A DNA stretch of 64,000 nucleotides from Enterobacter sp. kpr-6 (GTDB lineage Bacteria; Pseudomonadota; Gammaproteobacteria; Enterobacterales; Enterobacteriaceae): contig NZ_FOYH01000002.1 in assembly GCF_900116015.1 (NCBI RefSeq), positions 1 to 64,000 on the forward strand, read 5' to 3'. Below the pieces are notes generated by a model. That model did not search any database, had not been told where the DNA came from, and saw only the letters and a program-made list of their open reading frames with translations. This document shows positions 23,123-30,057 of this stretch, piece after piece (positions within the stretch are counted from its first letter, which is position 1; each line of letters opens with the position of its first letter). The position numbers were made by a program, and so were the translations under genes.

Positions 23123-23615
23123 TCTTACTCTCCGCCAGGCACAAACTGCGCTCCATTTCGCGCCGGTTCTGAAGGCCCTTCCACTTCATCCCGCCAGCGT
23201 AAACCCAGCGGCGCATTTCTTCGCATGCTCCGTCGTGATCGCCTTTGTTCAGCTTGCGCAGCAGCGTGGATTTAGAGAACGCATCAGAGCCGACATTAAA
23301 CACGAAGCTGTAGAGCGCGGCGCGCTGGTATTCGTTCAGCGGGACTTTGACCAGGCTATCAACCGTGCGCTTGGCTGGCTGGAGGTCTTTCCAAAGCAAC
23401 TGATCGCACTCGCGATCGGTATAGGTCTTACCTTTCACGATATCGCGGCCTGTATGACCATCGCAGACTGTCCACACTCCGGCCACGTCTTTGTAGGCTT
23501 CGTACTTTCGCCCCTCGACGCCATCCTGACCGCCGAGAAACAGGGAGGCGATCAGCATTGCACCACCACCAGCGGCGGCAATGAGTTTTTTACGAAGGCT
23601 TATGGTCATCGGCAT
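23112..23615 (-). CDS. SAR endolysin (GH24 lysozyme)
   Basis: The Met at 23615 is preferred because GGGAG is 9 bases upstream; it yields 167 residues (MPMTISLRKKLIAAAGGGAM). Residues 10-30 are a weakly hydrophobic, Gly/Ala-rich signal-anchor-release segment. The GH24 triad is intact with spacing E-8-D-5-T: VEGRKYEAYKD then VAGVWT, followed by VCDGHTG. It is exported by Sec, held in the membrane inactive, then freed to cut peptidoglycan when the pinholin depolarises the membrane, as in phage 21. Confidence 0.92.
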   Translation of the reverse strand: MPMTISLRKKLIAAAGGGAMLIASLFLGGQDGVEGRKYEAYKDVAGVWTVCDGHTGRDIVKGKTYTDRECDQLLWKDLQPAKRTVDSLVKVPLNEYQRAALYSFVFNVGSDAFSKSTLLRKLNKGDHDGACEEMRRWVYAGGMKWKGLQNRREMERSLCLAESKNEI

Positions 23616-23616
23616 A

Positions 23617-23856
23617 TCATTCATCTCCCACTTTTACCGCCGGGCCGTATTTCTCCAGCGCCTTTACCTGCGCGTTGGCGACCTTGCGTTTGAAGTACCA
23701 GTTAATGAGCCCGGTAATAATGATGCCCGCGATACCAGCCAGCACGCCGACGGCACTCCACTCATCGGGACTTAGTTTTGTCAGAACACCGTTCAGGATT
23801 GTGCCGCCGGAAGTGCCGAGCGCGACACCGGTTACGAGTTTGCTCATATGGGACAT
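23617..23856 (-). CDS. Pinholin, phage 21 S family, with dual-start motif
   Basis: 79 residues from the ATG at 23856 (GGAGG eight bases upstream). The N-terminus MSHMSKLVTGVALGTSGGT resembles the S21 pattern M-x-x-M-x-K-x-x-TG, in which starting at Met1 gives antiholin and at Met4 gives holin. TMD1 is Gly-rich (SAR-type) and TMD2 is VGVLAGIAGIIITGLINWYF. Pinholins make small pores that depolarise the membrane and trigger the SAR endolysin encoded next. The TGA is next to the endolysin start. Confidence 0.9.
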   Translation of the reverse strand: MSHMSKLVTGVALGTSGGTILNGVLTKLSPDEWSAVGVLAGIAGIIITGLINWYFKRKVANAQVKALEKYGPAVKVGDE

Positions 23857-23914
23857 ATCTCTCACCTCCGATTAGTCGGGGTGCTGTGTGTTGTGAGCCT
23901 GAGGAATAACAAAA

Positions 23915-23940
23915 TAAAAAAGCCGCCATTAAATAGCGGC
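23915..23940 (-). terminator. Terminator after the 23963-24337 gene
   Basis: On the minus strand GCCGC...GCGGC (23940-23922, long loop TATTTAATG) is followed by six T. It separates the beta-barrel-like gene from the holin. Confidence 0.75.
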
Positions 23941-23962
23941 TTTGCTCCTGACAGGACGGGCT

Positions 23963-24337
23963 TTACTGGCGGGTAAAGGTAAGATTCTCAAACGAGAATA
24001 ATTGCTGCCCGCCAGCCTTAGTCGTATACGAACGGCTGCCGCTCAGCGTGATTTGCGATGGGGTGTCACCAGATGTACCTACCCAGTAATCACGCAGAAC
24101 ATAGGTATAGCCCTGCTGGTCATTACGATAGGAACACGCGATACCGTAGTTGATGGTGGCCCGTTCAGCGGTATACAGCCAGGACCCGGTGAATGCACTC
24201 TCCGGGTAGGTAAATGCTCCCAGCGGGGTTTCAGTGGCAGTAAAGGTTCCGGTAAAGGTACCTTCCTGGAAGTTTACAGAAGTGATGACTAGGGTGTGCT
24301 TGCCATCTTCACTTACAAAGGTTCCAGCTTCTAACAT
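23963..24337 (-). CDS. Small beta-rich protein, possibly avidin-like, unknown function
   Basis: The ATG at 24337 has AGGAG seven bases upstream; product 124 residues (MLEAGTFVSEDGKHTLVITS). It is almost entirely beta strands with alternating hydrophobic residues. FQEGTFTGTFTATETPLG and the closing FENLTFTRQ resemble, by eye, the EFTGTYTTAV and final INIFTRL strands of avidin, and Trp residues lie in SGSWLY and DYWVG-like positions. The biotin-binding set cannot be confirmed. It has terminators on both sides, so it is a self-contained moron between late leader and lysis genes. Confidence 0.6.
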   Translation of the reverse strand: MLEAGTFVSEDGKHTLVITSVNFQEGTFTGTFTATETPLGAFTYPESAFTGSWLYTAERATINYGIACSYRNDQQGYTYVLRDYWVGTSGDTPSQITLSGSRSYTTKAGGQQLFSFENLTFTRQ

Positions 24338-24385
24338 ATTAAGCTCCTGATTAAGGCAATAATGCGCCCTCATATCCGAGGGCAA

Positions 24386-24410
24386 TAAAAAAGGCCGCCA
24401 TTTGGCGACC
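24386..24410 (-). terminator. Terminator upstream of the beta-rich gene
   Basis: On the minus strand GGTCGCCA-AA-TGGCGGCC (24410-24393; one mismatch) is followed by a T run. Second of two tandem terminators at the end of the leader region. Confidence 0.7.
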
Positions 24411-24430
24411 CCGTTGAACTAATGGCGGTT

Positions 24431-24461
24431 AAAAAAAAGACCTGCTTGGATAAACAGGTCT
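24431..24461 (-). terminator. Terminator of the late leader RNA
   Basis: On the minus strand AGACCTG (24461-24455) pairs with CAGGTCT (24444-24438), followed by eight T. It would end a leftward non-coding transcript starting near 24.95-25.08 kb. Confidence 0.75.
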
Positions 24462-25114
24462 CAAATCAGGTAGAGTGTTTCTGGTGCCGGGTGCCTCCCG
24501 GTGAGACGCTGGCTGGCTTCAGCGCCCCGCATGCATATATAACCAACGTCAGTAGCCAGTATTGCCCCTCCGCACAGGGGGATTCACCATGCCATTATTG
24601 GAATATGGACTGTCAAAGAATGCACTTTGAGCATAGCCCTGCCAGTCCGGTATGCAATACCACTTAAAAGCGACTTTTCAGATCTGGGAAGGCCATCAAA
24701 AAAAGCGTCATTTTGTTGCCTTAAGCAATGGTTGCTCCGGTTCCCCGGTTCGTAGTGTAGGCTGACTGATGCGCTAATGGGATGCCACCACAAACTCAGT
24801 GATGTCTATTACTTCCTTTCCCTCACTACGTCGCCGTGGGAACCCGACCGGATTAACGCCGTCGTCACGATGCATGAACTCAATCAGGCATCAATGGGTA
24901 GTCTTGCTGCTTTACTACTTCATAGTTGCGCACCTAAAAAGAAAAACCCCGCCGAGGCGAGGTTTAAAGTAGTAAGCGTTGTGTCTAAGTGACCACTCTT
25001 ATCACGTTACATCACTTTTTACGGACCGCACTAATGAAATATTTTGAAATGACGCGTATTTTATATTGATAAGGGCTCCAAATTCTTCAGGCATACAGGA
25101 AAAGAAACTTACTC

Positions 25115-26218
25115 ATGCAAGAACAATCAAGAACCACCTTGAAAGACATCACAAAACGTATAGGTTGGACAAAGGTAAAAAAATTGTTGGGCAGTGAGTT
25201 GGGTGTCACTGCCATCGGGCTTAACCCATTCATTGAAAGACTAACTGAGCTAAGTGAGCATGACGAAAGCAGGGACATTGGAGGGATGATTAATGCCGTA
25301 TGGCATAATTTAATGCTTAGTGGCACTAGACTCGTCAAGTTATACAAATTAGAAGAACAATCATTACTTCAGATTCAGTCATCTTTAGCAACGCAAGTGC
25401 AGGACCAGAGCATTTTTTTTCATACCTATCCTTTGCCGTTATCAAAAGAGCAATTGCTTTCGGCCGATACTGACCTTCACTATGCTGAAACTGTTTCATC
25501 AATTGTAAACGAACGTCAAATCGAAACGACTATCGTAACAGCTAAAGCATATTACACTGAAGTTATTGAACTTGATTCCGCTCATCTTAGCGATGCGGGA
25601 CTTGAGCTGAGAGCGAATGGCGGTGAAATAAAGTGCAAAACTCGTGAAGTAACTCAGTGTTTTAATACGATTATGGTTATGCCTTCACAGGGAGTGCTAG
25701 CTTTAACTATAGACCTATCCGTATTACCACGCGCTGAATCAGAGCGCCAGCAATTCATTGTTGAACAATTTGTAAGATCTGTTACTGGGGTCAACCTTCC
25801 TGTCCCCTTAGATCTTTTTTCATTGGTTCAGGAAATGTATGAGCAGTTGGATGGTCGGGTGTCTCAGGTAGCATTCCTTACGTCTGACGGGAATGTCAGC
25901 GCCCTGAAGCTTAAACCTGGTCAAAACTGCTTAAGGAATGATAGCTACCATCATGGTGGAGAAACAGCAAGCCCCATTCTAACCAAATATAAGCTCGGCA
26001 AAATTTGGGATTTAGCCAACACCCCGTCAAACCCGCTGTCTGTAGAATTAATCTTGCCCGGAAAAAGGGCTATGATTGATAAACCTAACAGTCATCTTTA
26101 TGATGCTATCGTTGATAGGTGTACTACGATTGAGCAGCTTTCTTTTGTTATCGATAAGATGCTCTTTTCACTAGAAAAAATTCGAGAAAGAAGAGCTGCT
26201 AACCAAGCGCATGAGTAG
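25115..26218 (+). CDS. Protein of unknown function, first gene of three-gene accessory cassette
   Basis: A 367-residue soluble protein (MQEQSRTTLKDITKRIGWTK). No membrane segment, signal peptide or known motif is visible. The first 100 residues are mostly helical; the middle (about 130-260) is beta-rich with SIVNERQIETTIVTAKAYYT and CFNTIMVMPSQGVLALTIDL; the C-terminus is helical (IDKMLFSLEKIRERRAANQA). It reads opposite to all late genes, is AT-rich against its flanks, and is followed after 8 bases by the second cassette gene. The ribosome site is weak (AGGAAAAG 12 bases before). By its company it may be a sensor or partner of the nuclease-like third protein. Confidence 0.75.
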   Translation: MQEQSRTTLKDITKRIGWTKVKKLLGSELGVTAIGLNPFIERLTELSEHDESRDIGGMINAVWHNLMLSGTRLVKLYKLEEQSLLQIQSSLATQVQDQSIFFHTYPLPLSKEQLLSADTDLHYAETVSSIVNERQIETTIVTAKAYYTEVIELDSAHLSDAGLELRANGGEIKCKTREVTQCFNTIMVMPSQGVLALTIDLSVLPRAESERQQFIVEQFVRSVTGVNLPVPLDLFSLVQEMYEQLDGRVSQVAFLTSDGNVSALKLKPGQNCLRNDSYHHGGETASPILTKYKLGKIWDLANTPSNPLSVELILPGKRAMIDKPNSHLYDAIVDRCTTIEQLSFVIDKMLFSLEKIRERRAANQAHE

Positions 26219-26226
26219 AAAATCAT

Positions 26227-26649
26227 ATGCTAACTAAACACGACATATACTCCAAAATTGAACAAGACCTTTCAGGTCCTGTTGTGGAGTTATGTCGTGA
26301 AGTAGTCGATTTTTTGACCAGCGAAAATGCAAGGCCGCTGAAACACATCACTTATGTCACTCTGGTAAATGGTGCTAAGCACTCATTCGCTGACTACGAT
26401 GAAAAAATACTTCTGGTCAAGGTTACTGATTATCTTTCAAGTAACCGTCTGCATTTGCTAAATATGCACTTTCAATTCATCGAGTCTGATGATAGCGAGC
26501 CCGTGCCTATTGATGACGATGAGCTATCTCATGCTCTTCACACTGGGGAGTTCTATCACCCTGAAAGTGGCGAATTAGTAGAGAATTACGATCATTTTCT
26601 TTTCCCATACTTTACTCCTTCTGAACAATTGGAGCAAATTCATGGATGA
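26227..26649 (+). CDS. Small acidic protein, second gene of the cassette
   Basis: A 140-residue soluble protein (MLTKHDIYSKIEQDLSGPVV). It is very acidic, with ESDDSEPVPIDDDELSHALH around residues 90-110. No family is recognised. It starts 8 bases after the first gene and its end overlaps the nuclease-like gene by 8 bases, so the three are one operon. A small acidic protein beside a nuclease could be an inhibitor, DNA mimic or adaptor, but nothing in the sequence proves this. Confidence 0.75.
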   Translation: MLTKHDIYSKIEQDLSGPVVELCREVVDFLTSENARPLKHITYVTLVNGAKHSFADYDEKILLVKVTDYLSSNRLHLLNMHFQFIESDDSEPVPIDDDELSHALHTGEFYHPESGELVENYDHFLFPYFTPSEQLEQIHG

Positions 26650-27277
26650 TTCGTCGTTTTCTCTGGCTGACTTGCAAGTCTTAAGTAAATATGACCCTGA
26701 TCTTAAAGGGCTCCTCAAAAGAAAATTTGCTGCTAATAACGAACAATTCGTTGAACAGCTTTATATTGATATTGACGATGCGATTCATTTGCTCGAAACA
26801 CAAAAACATATGTACCAACAGGGTCATTGGGGAGAAGACGAACTAACAGGAGTCATAACTGCTTTTTTGAAGGGCAGAAATTATGATGCTGAGCATGACA
26901 CCCAACATGGGGGTCACATTGATCTTCTAGTCAAACATCAGCTTGGCAGATTCGAATGGATAGGTGAAGCTAAGCTTTGGGACGGACCCGCATACATTTA
27001 CGGTGGATGGACGCAATTGAATGAGCGGTACGGCACAGGCACATATAGAGATAATTTTGGTGGTATTATCATTTACGTAAAGCAAAAAAAATCTCAAGAG
27101 AAATTTTCTGCCTGGCAATCACATTTACTTGAGCAAGTAAATGATGCAGTAATTACACCTGACAATCAAAATCCTTTAAGATTTTCAAGTACAACAAACC
27201 ACCCTGCATCAAACCAGCCATATTTCGTTAGGCATATGGCTGTATCTTTATTTCACTTTACCGGAAACGCAGACTAG
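26642..27277 (+). CDS. PD-(D/E)XK nuclease-like protein, third gene of the cassette
   Basis: A 211-residue protein. The core is EDELTGVITAFLKGRNYDAE (65-84), then HGGHIDLLVK with Asp94-region acid (about residue 94), then FEWIGEAKLW with Glu109 and Lys111, and GGWTQLNERY with Gln125. The order D...ExK...QxxxxY is that of restriction-endonuclease-like nucleases. The N-terminal 60 residues are helical. It ends at 27277, overlapping the end of the convergent Q gene by 4 bases. I infer a metal-dependent DNA or RNA nuclease acting in a defence or exclusion module; the target is unknown. Confidence 0.7.
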   Translation: MDDSSFSLADLQVLSKYDPDLKGLLKRKFAANNEQFVEQLYIDIDDAIHLLETQKHMYQQGHWGEDELTGVITAFLKGRNYDAEHDTQHGGHIDLLVKHQLGRFEWIGEAKLWDGPAYIYGGWTQLNERYGTGTYRDNFGGIIIYVKQKKSQEKFSAWQSHLLEQVNDAVITPDNQNPLRFSSTTNHPASNQPYFVRHMAVSLFHFTGNAD

Positions 27278-27639
27278 CTATCCATATCGAGCGTTATTTC
27301 CAGCATGGCTAAACAACCGTCGATAAATCCTTCCGCCATTTGAATCTCTATGCGTATCAGTTTCTCATCCTTTTTCCTAACTCGTGCAATAGCACGTTTT
27401 GATATGCCATACAGGTAATGTGCAACCAGTAAAGAATGCTCATTTGGCTTCCTCTTTTTAAGATGTCCAAGGCAGCTTTCAATAATTAGCGCATCATCGT
27501 CAGTGCAGGCTTGTCGCGATTTTTTTGTTTGAGGTAAAAGCCCTTTGAACCCGGCGGCAATGGGTGAGTAATCCACACCTGAGTGATCCGCTGCCGCCCA
27601 ACCACCCCACAGCTCAAGAACTCGTTGAATATCACGCAT
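27274..27639 (-). CDS. Late antiterminator, phage 21/82 Q-like
   Basis: 121 residues from the ATG at 27639 (GGAG seven bases upstream). The opening MRDIQRVLELWGGWAAADHS is a strong signature of the Phage_antitermQ family, and the C-terminus has a helix-turn-helix-like stretch (LYGISKRAIARVRKKDE). Q loads onto RNA polymerase at the late promoter and lets it pass terminators into lysis and morphogenesis genes. Here the three-gene plus-strand cassette separates Q from the late leader, an unusual spacing. Confidence 0.85.
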   Translation of the reverse strand: MRDIQRVLELWGGWAAADHSGVDYSPIAAGFKGLLPQTKKSRQACTDDDALIIESCLGHLKKRKPNEHSLLVAHYLYGISKRAIARVRKKDEKLIRIEIQMAEGFIDGCLAMLEITLDMDS

Positions 27640-27656
27640 CAATTCTCTCCACTAAA

Positions 27657-28646
27657 TTATGCAAGTACGCCGATCGCCAGCGCGCGGTCTAATGTCTTCA
27701 GCAGCAGCTCTGGCTGCGTGCCATATTTTTTCTCAAACGCCTTCATGTCAGCGTGCAACTCGTCGTGATGCGCTCTGCACAGCGGTATCACAAACAGGTC
27801 ATGCGCTTTGGTACCCGTTCCGCCCTGGCCGTACCCGATCAGATGGTGTGGGTCGTCCGCAGGATTGGCGCAACACGCGCACGTCTGCTGTTTCACCCAG
27901 CGGGTGTACTTCTCGTTCTCCCAGCGCTTACGCTTCGGGCGCAGCATGAAGGACTCCGGCGACTCCGGGTCGATGCGCAGCGCCAGAACCTGCTTTGCTT
28001 TTTCCTCCATAATGCTGGAAGCCGACCGCGTGGGTACCAGCTCGCTTTCGCGATAGACGCTTTTTATCTTTTCCACTGGCAGGCGCAGCACGCTATGCGC
28101 GACATCTTCCGGGATCACGTCAATCAGGTCATTACGCGCCAGCCACCAGCACAGTTCGGGAAGCGTCAGCTGGTGCGTGCTGTCAAAGCCCAGCGCCATA
28201 CGGACAAACTCGATGATCCACTCAGTGACATTTGCCCGCGCCATTCCCGCCAGGCGCTCGGTATATTGTTCGCGCAGCTGGTTGTCGCAGTGCCAGCAGA
28301 CGCGGATCACACCGGGCTCGTGGTAAAGCGCGGTAGTGTTTTCATCGTGCCAGGTACCGACCGAATACTGGCAGCCGGTACCGCGCATTAACCAGTTCTC
28401 AAGCGAAGACAGGCCACCGGCACGGGCAATCACCCTCTTGTTTTCGAAAACCGGGACCAACCGGGGATCTTCCGCCAGCGGCTGGGTAGCGGGCGGGATT
28501 TCACCCGTCGGAAGTGCGGCAAGGCGCGGCGGCTCGTTCTCAAGTAACATGCGCCCGCAGCTGAAGTGCGCCAGCAGATCCGGGCCGGGCCTGAACATGA
28601 CCACGCCAAGTTCCCTGACAACTACAGGGGTAAGTAGCGCTCTCAT
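27657..28646 (-). CDS. DUF968 phage protein with HNH-like zinc module
   Basis: From the ATG at 28646, which overlaps the preceding stop (ATGA), the product is 329 residues (MRALLTPVVVRELGVVMFRP). The opening is typical of DUF968 proteins of lambdoid phages. The C-terminus carries CACCANPADDPHHLIGYGQG followed by LFVIPLCRAHHDELH, an HNH-like Cys/His cluster. It lies just upstream of Q, as in many lambdoid phages where DUF968 replaces ninB/ninG-like recombination genes. Likely a nuclease in recombination; unproven. Confidence 0.85.
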   Translation of the reverse strand: MRALLTPVVVRELGVVMFRPGPDLLAHFSCGRMLLENEPPRLAALPTGEIPPATQPLAEDPRLVPVFENKRVIARAGGLSSLENWLMRGTGCQYSVGTWHDENTTALYHEPGVIRVCWHCDNQLREQYTERLAGMARANVTEWIIEFVRMALGFDSTHQLTLPELCWWLARNDLIDVIPEDVAHSVLRLPVEKIKSVYRESELVPTRSASSIMEEKAKQVLALRIDPESPESFMLRPKRKRWENEKYTRWVKQQTCACCANPADDPHHLIGYGQGGTGTKAHDLFVIPLCRAHHDELHADMKAFEKKYGTQPELLLKTLDRALAIGVLA

Positions 28647-29335
28647 GCCGCATTCCCTTTCGCCAGATGCTCCGCCCACAGGCCGCCAATCCACTTAACG
28701 CCTTTCGCCGTGAAGCGCGACTGACTGAATGCATGGTTGGAGGTCGCTGATGTGCCGGTCTTTACTTCAAAACGTCCAAGGGCAATATGCCGGTGGCGCG
28801 GCGTCAGCGATCCGCCCAGGCGGTACATGATGTCGTTGTCGATCAGGAACAGACGGAACTCAGGCTCTTTGGCTTGGAGCAGTTTTGCCACCTGCCGGAA
28901 CGACATCGAGCCGCTTGCGGTACAGTAGCGATCAACAAACTCAACTTTTGGCGCGGCGGCGGCCAGTTCCGCCGTCAGTTTCTGTTTATCCTCCGCCAGA
29001 TCAGCGGCAAGACGAAGCGCCTCCGGCAGCGACTGCGGCACGGCCAGTTGTTGCCCCTGCTCCAGCGCCTGCCAGCGGTCCACCAGCCGGGCGGTAAATT
29101 CGGGGCAGAGCTGCGCAACGATGATGTAGCTGTCGCGCTTGCTCACCTCGTAATAACTGTACGTCTGGCCGTTCTGAGGATGGGTGTACTGCAATGCGGC
29201 ATACCCCCCGATCACCCCGCCACTCATCAGTCGTTCAATCGTGACGCACACATTACTGTGTCGTGAATCCACCAGATCGGCAATTTCACGGCTGGACATC
29301 GTCAGCGCACCGGTTACTTTCGTTAACTGTTGCAT
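28643..29335 (-). CDS. Rha-type regulatory protein with KilAC/ANT-like C-terminus
   Basis: Start ATG at 29335 has GGAG six bases upstream; 230 residues (MQQLTKVTGALTMSSREIAD). The N-terminal 80 residues form the Rha domain (SSREIADLVDSRHSNVCVTI, then YYEVSKRDSYIIVAQLCPEF). Residues 120-230 form a KilAC-like DNA-binding domain with FVDRYCTASGSMSFRQVAKL and FTAKGVKWIGGLW. Such proteins interfere with growth of lambdoid phages when IHF is absent or act as antirepressors. It sits in the leftward early operon before DUF968. Confidence 0.85.
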   Translation of the reverse strand: MQQLTKVTGALTMSSREIADLVDSRHSNVCVTIERLMSGGVIGGYAALQYTHPQNGQTYSYYEVSKRDSYIIVAQLCPEFTARLVDRWQALEQGQQLAVPQSLPEALRLAADLAEDKQKLTAELAAAAPKVEFVDRYCTASGSMSFRQVAKLLQAKEPEFRLFLIDNDIMYRLGGSLTPRHRHIALGRFEVKTGTSATSNHAFSQSRFTAKGVKWIGGLWAEHLAKGNAA

Positions 29336-29347
29336 GCTCTTCTCCAC

Positions 29348-29740
29348 TTATCTGGCGACTGCACTCGCCATGGCTTCAAATTTTCTGATCGTTATTTCTG
29401 CCCTTCCACCTGGGGTGATCGGCCCCCATTCAACCTGCATCCGTTTCACCTGGCTGTCGTCTTCCCACACCCCGGCGTGCGTCAGCGAGTCAAAGAGCGC
29501 TTTGATGTAGTTGTCGAGGTCACGGCGGCGGGCATCCGGCGGGAACAGGATAATTTCCACGGCTGCCGGGGCACTGCTGGGCTTCGGCAGACAGCGCAAC
29601 TGCTCAATGATCGCCGCGCACGCGTCGCTCTGGTATGTGCGACCCTTAGCGCTGATGAGATGGCGACCGGCCAGCGGCCCCCGGTTGGGGGCGCGCCAGT
29701 AGGTATTGACGGTGGGCGGGAACGGCATTACCAGTTTCAT
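29348..29740 (-). CDS. rusA: Holliday junction resolvase RusA
   Basis: A 130-residue protein (MKLVMPFPPTVNTYWRAPNR). The motif FPPDARRRDLDNYIKALFDS holds the paired acidic residues, and HAGVWEDDSQV the third, matching the catalytic Asp triad of RusA. Basic residues and the GGRAEITI C-terminal strand also fit. RusA cuts four-way junctions symmetrically during phage replication and recombination. It overlaps the preceding gene by 4 bases. Confidence 0.92.
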   Translation of the reverse strand: MKLVMPFPPTVNTYWRAPNRGPLAGRHLISAKGRTYQSDACAAIIEQLRCLPKPSSAPAAVEIILFPPDARRRDLDNYIKALFDSLTHAGVWEDDSQVKRMQVEWGPITPGGRAEITIRKFEAMASAVAR

Positions 29741-30057
29741 AGCGTCACCTTGCGGGAGTCGAGAAAGTCAATTGCGCGGGCTCTGGCGTGATCCTCACCG
29801 TTCACCAGCGCGCGCAGTAATGAAATCGCTTCATCCTCTGCTGTCGGCGTAGTGATCGTGATACCGCGGCTTACGCCTGGCGCGAGGGTGATCATTCCCT
29901 TGCGCTGAAGCGCCCGCAGCATGTCAGTGGCCGCGTTCGGCGAACTGGCCCCCATCAGAACGGCAACTTCTTTTTGTGATGGCGGGTAGCCGCGTGTTTT
30001 CTGGAAATCCACCAGCAGATCGAACACTTCGCGCTGGCGAACTGTTAAATTCTTCAC
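29737..30057 (-). CDS. LexA N-terminal-like winged-helix protein
   Basis: A 106-residue protein. Residues 1-65 match the LexA DNA-binding domain (LTVRQREVFDLLVDFQKTRG, then GYPPSQKEVAVLMGASSPNA), but no S24 peptidase domain follows; the C-terminal 40 residues are a short helical tail. It may compete for or imitate LexA-type operators, or regulate phage genes without SOS cleavage. Overlaps both neighbours by 4 bases. Confidence 0.8.
   Translation of the reverse strand: MKNLTVRQREVFDLLVDFQKTRGYPPSQKEVAVLMGASSPNAATDMLRALQRKGMITLAPGVSRGITITTPTAEDEAISLLRALVNGEDHARARAIDFLDSRKVTL

Larger units (their letters stand above)
24338..25114 (-). other. Non-coding, hairpin-rich late leader region
   Basis: About 780 bases without a convincing gene. 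Read leftwards (late direction) it holds a strong hairpin terminator AAACCTCGCC/GGCGGGGTTT near 24944-24965, then several GC-rich hairpins, including CCGGGAGGCACCCGG (24487-24501) and CCCCCTGTGCGGAGGGG (24566-24583 area), then two terminators (24431-24461 and 24386-24410). In lambdoid phages the Q-controlled late promoter and its early terminator lie here; AT-rich sequence at 25045-25075 could hold that promoter. A stable leader RNA is likely. Promoter position is not resolved. Confidence 0.45.

Noticed and set aside
24422-24992. Several short frames in the late leader region (for example 24422-24667 plus and 24584-24793 minus)
   Set aside because: They lack ribosome sites, lie over hairpins and terminators, and show no protein-like composition.
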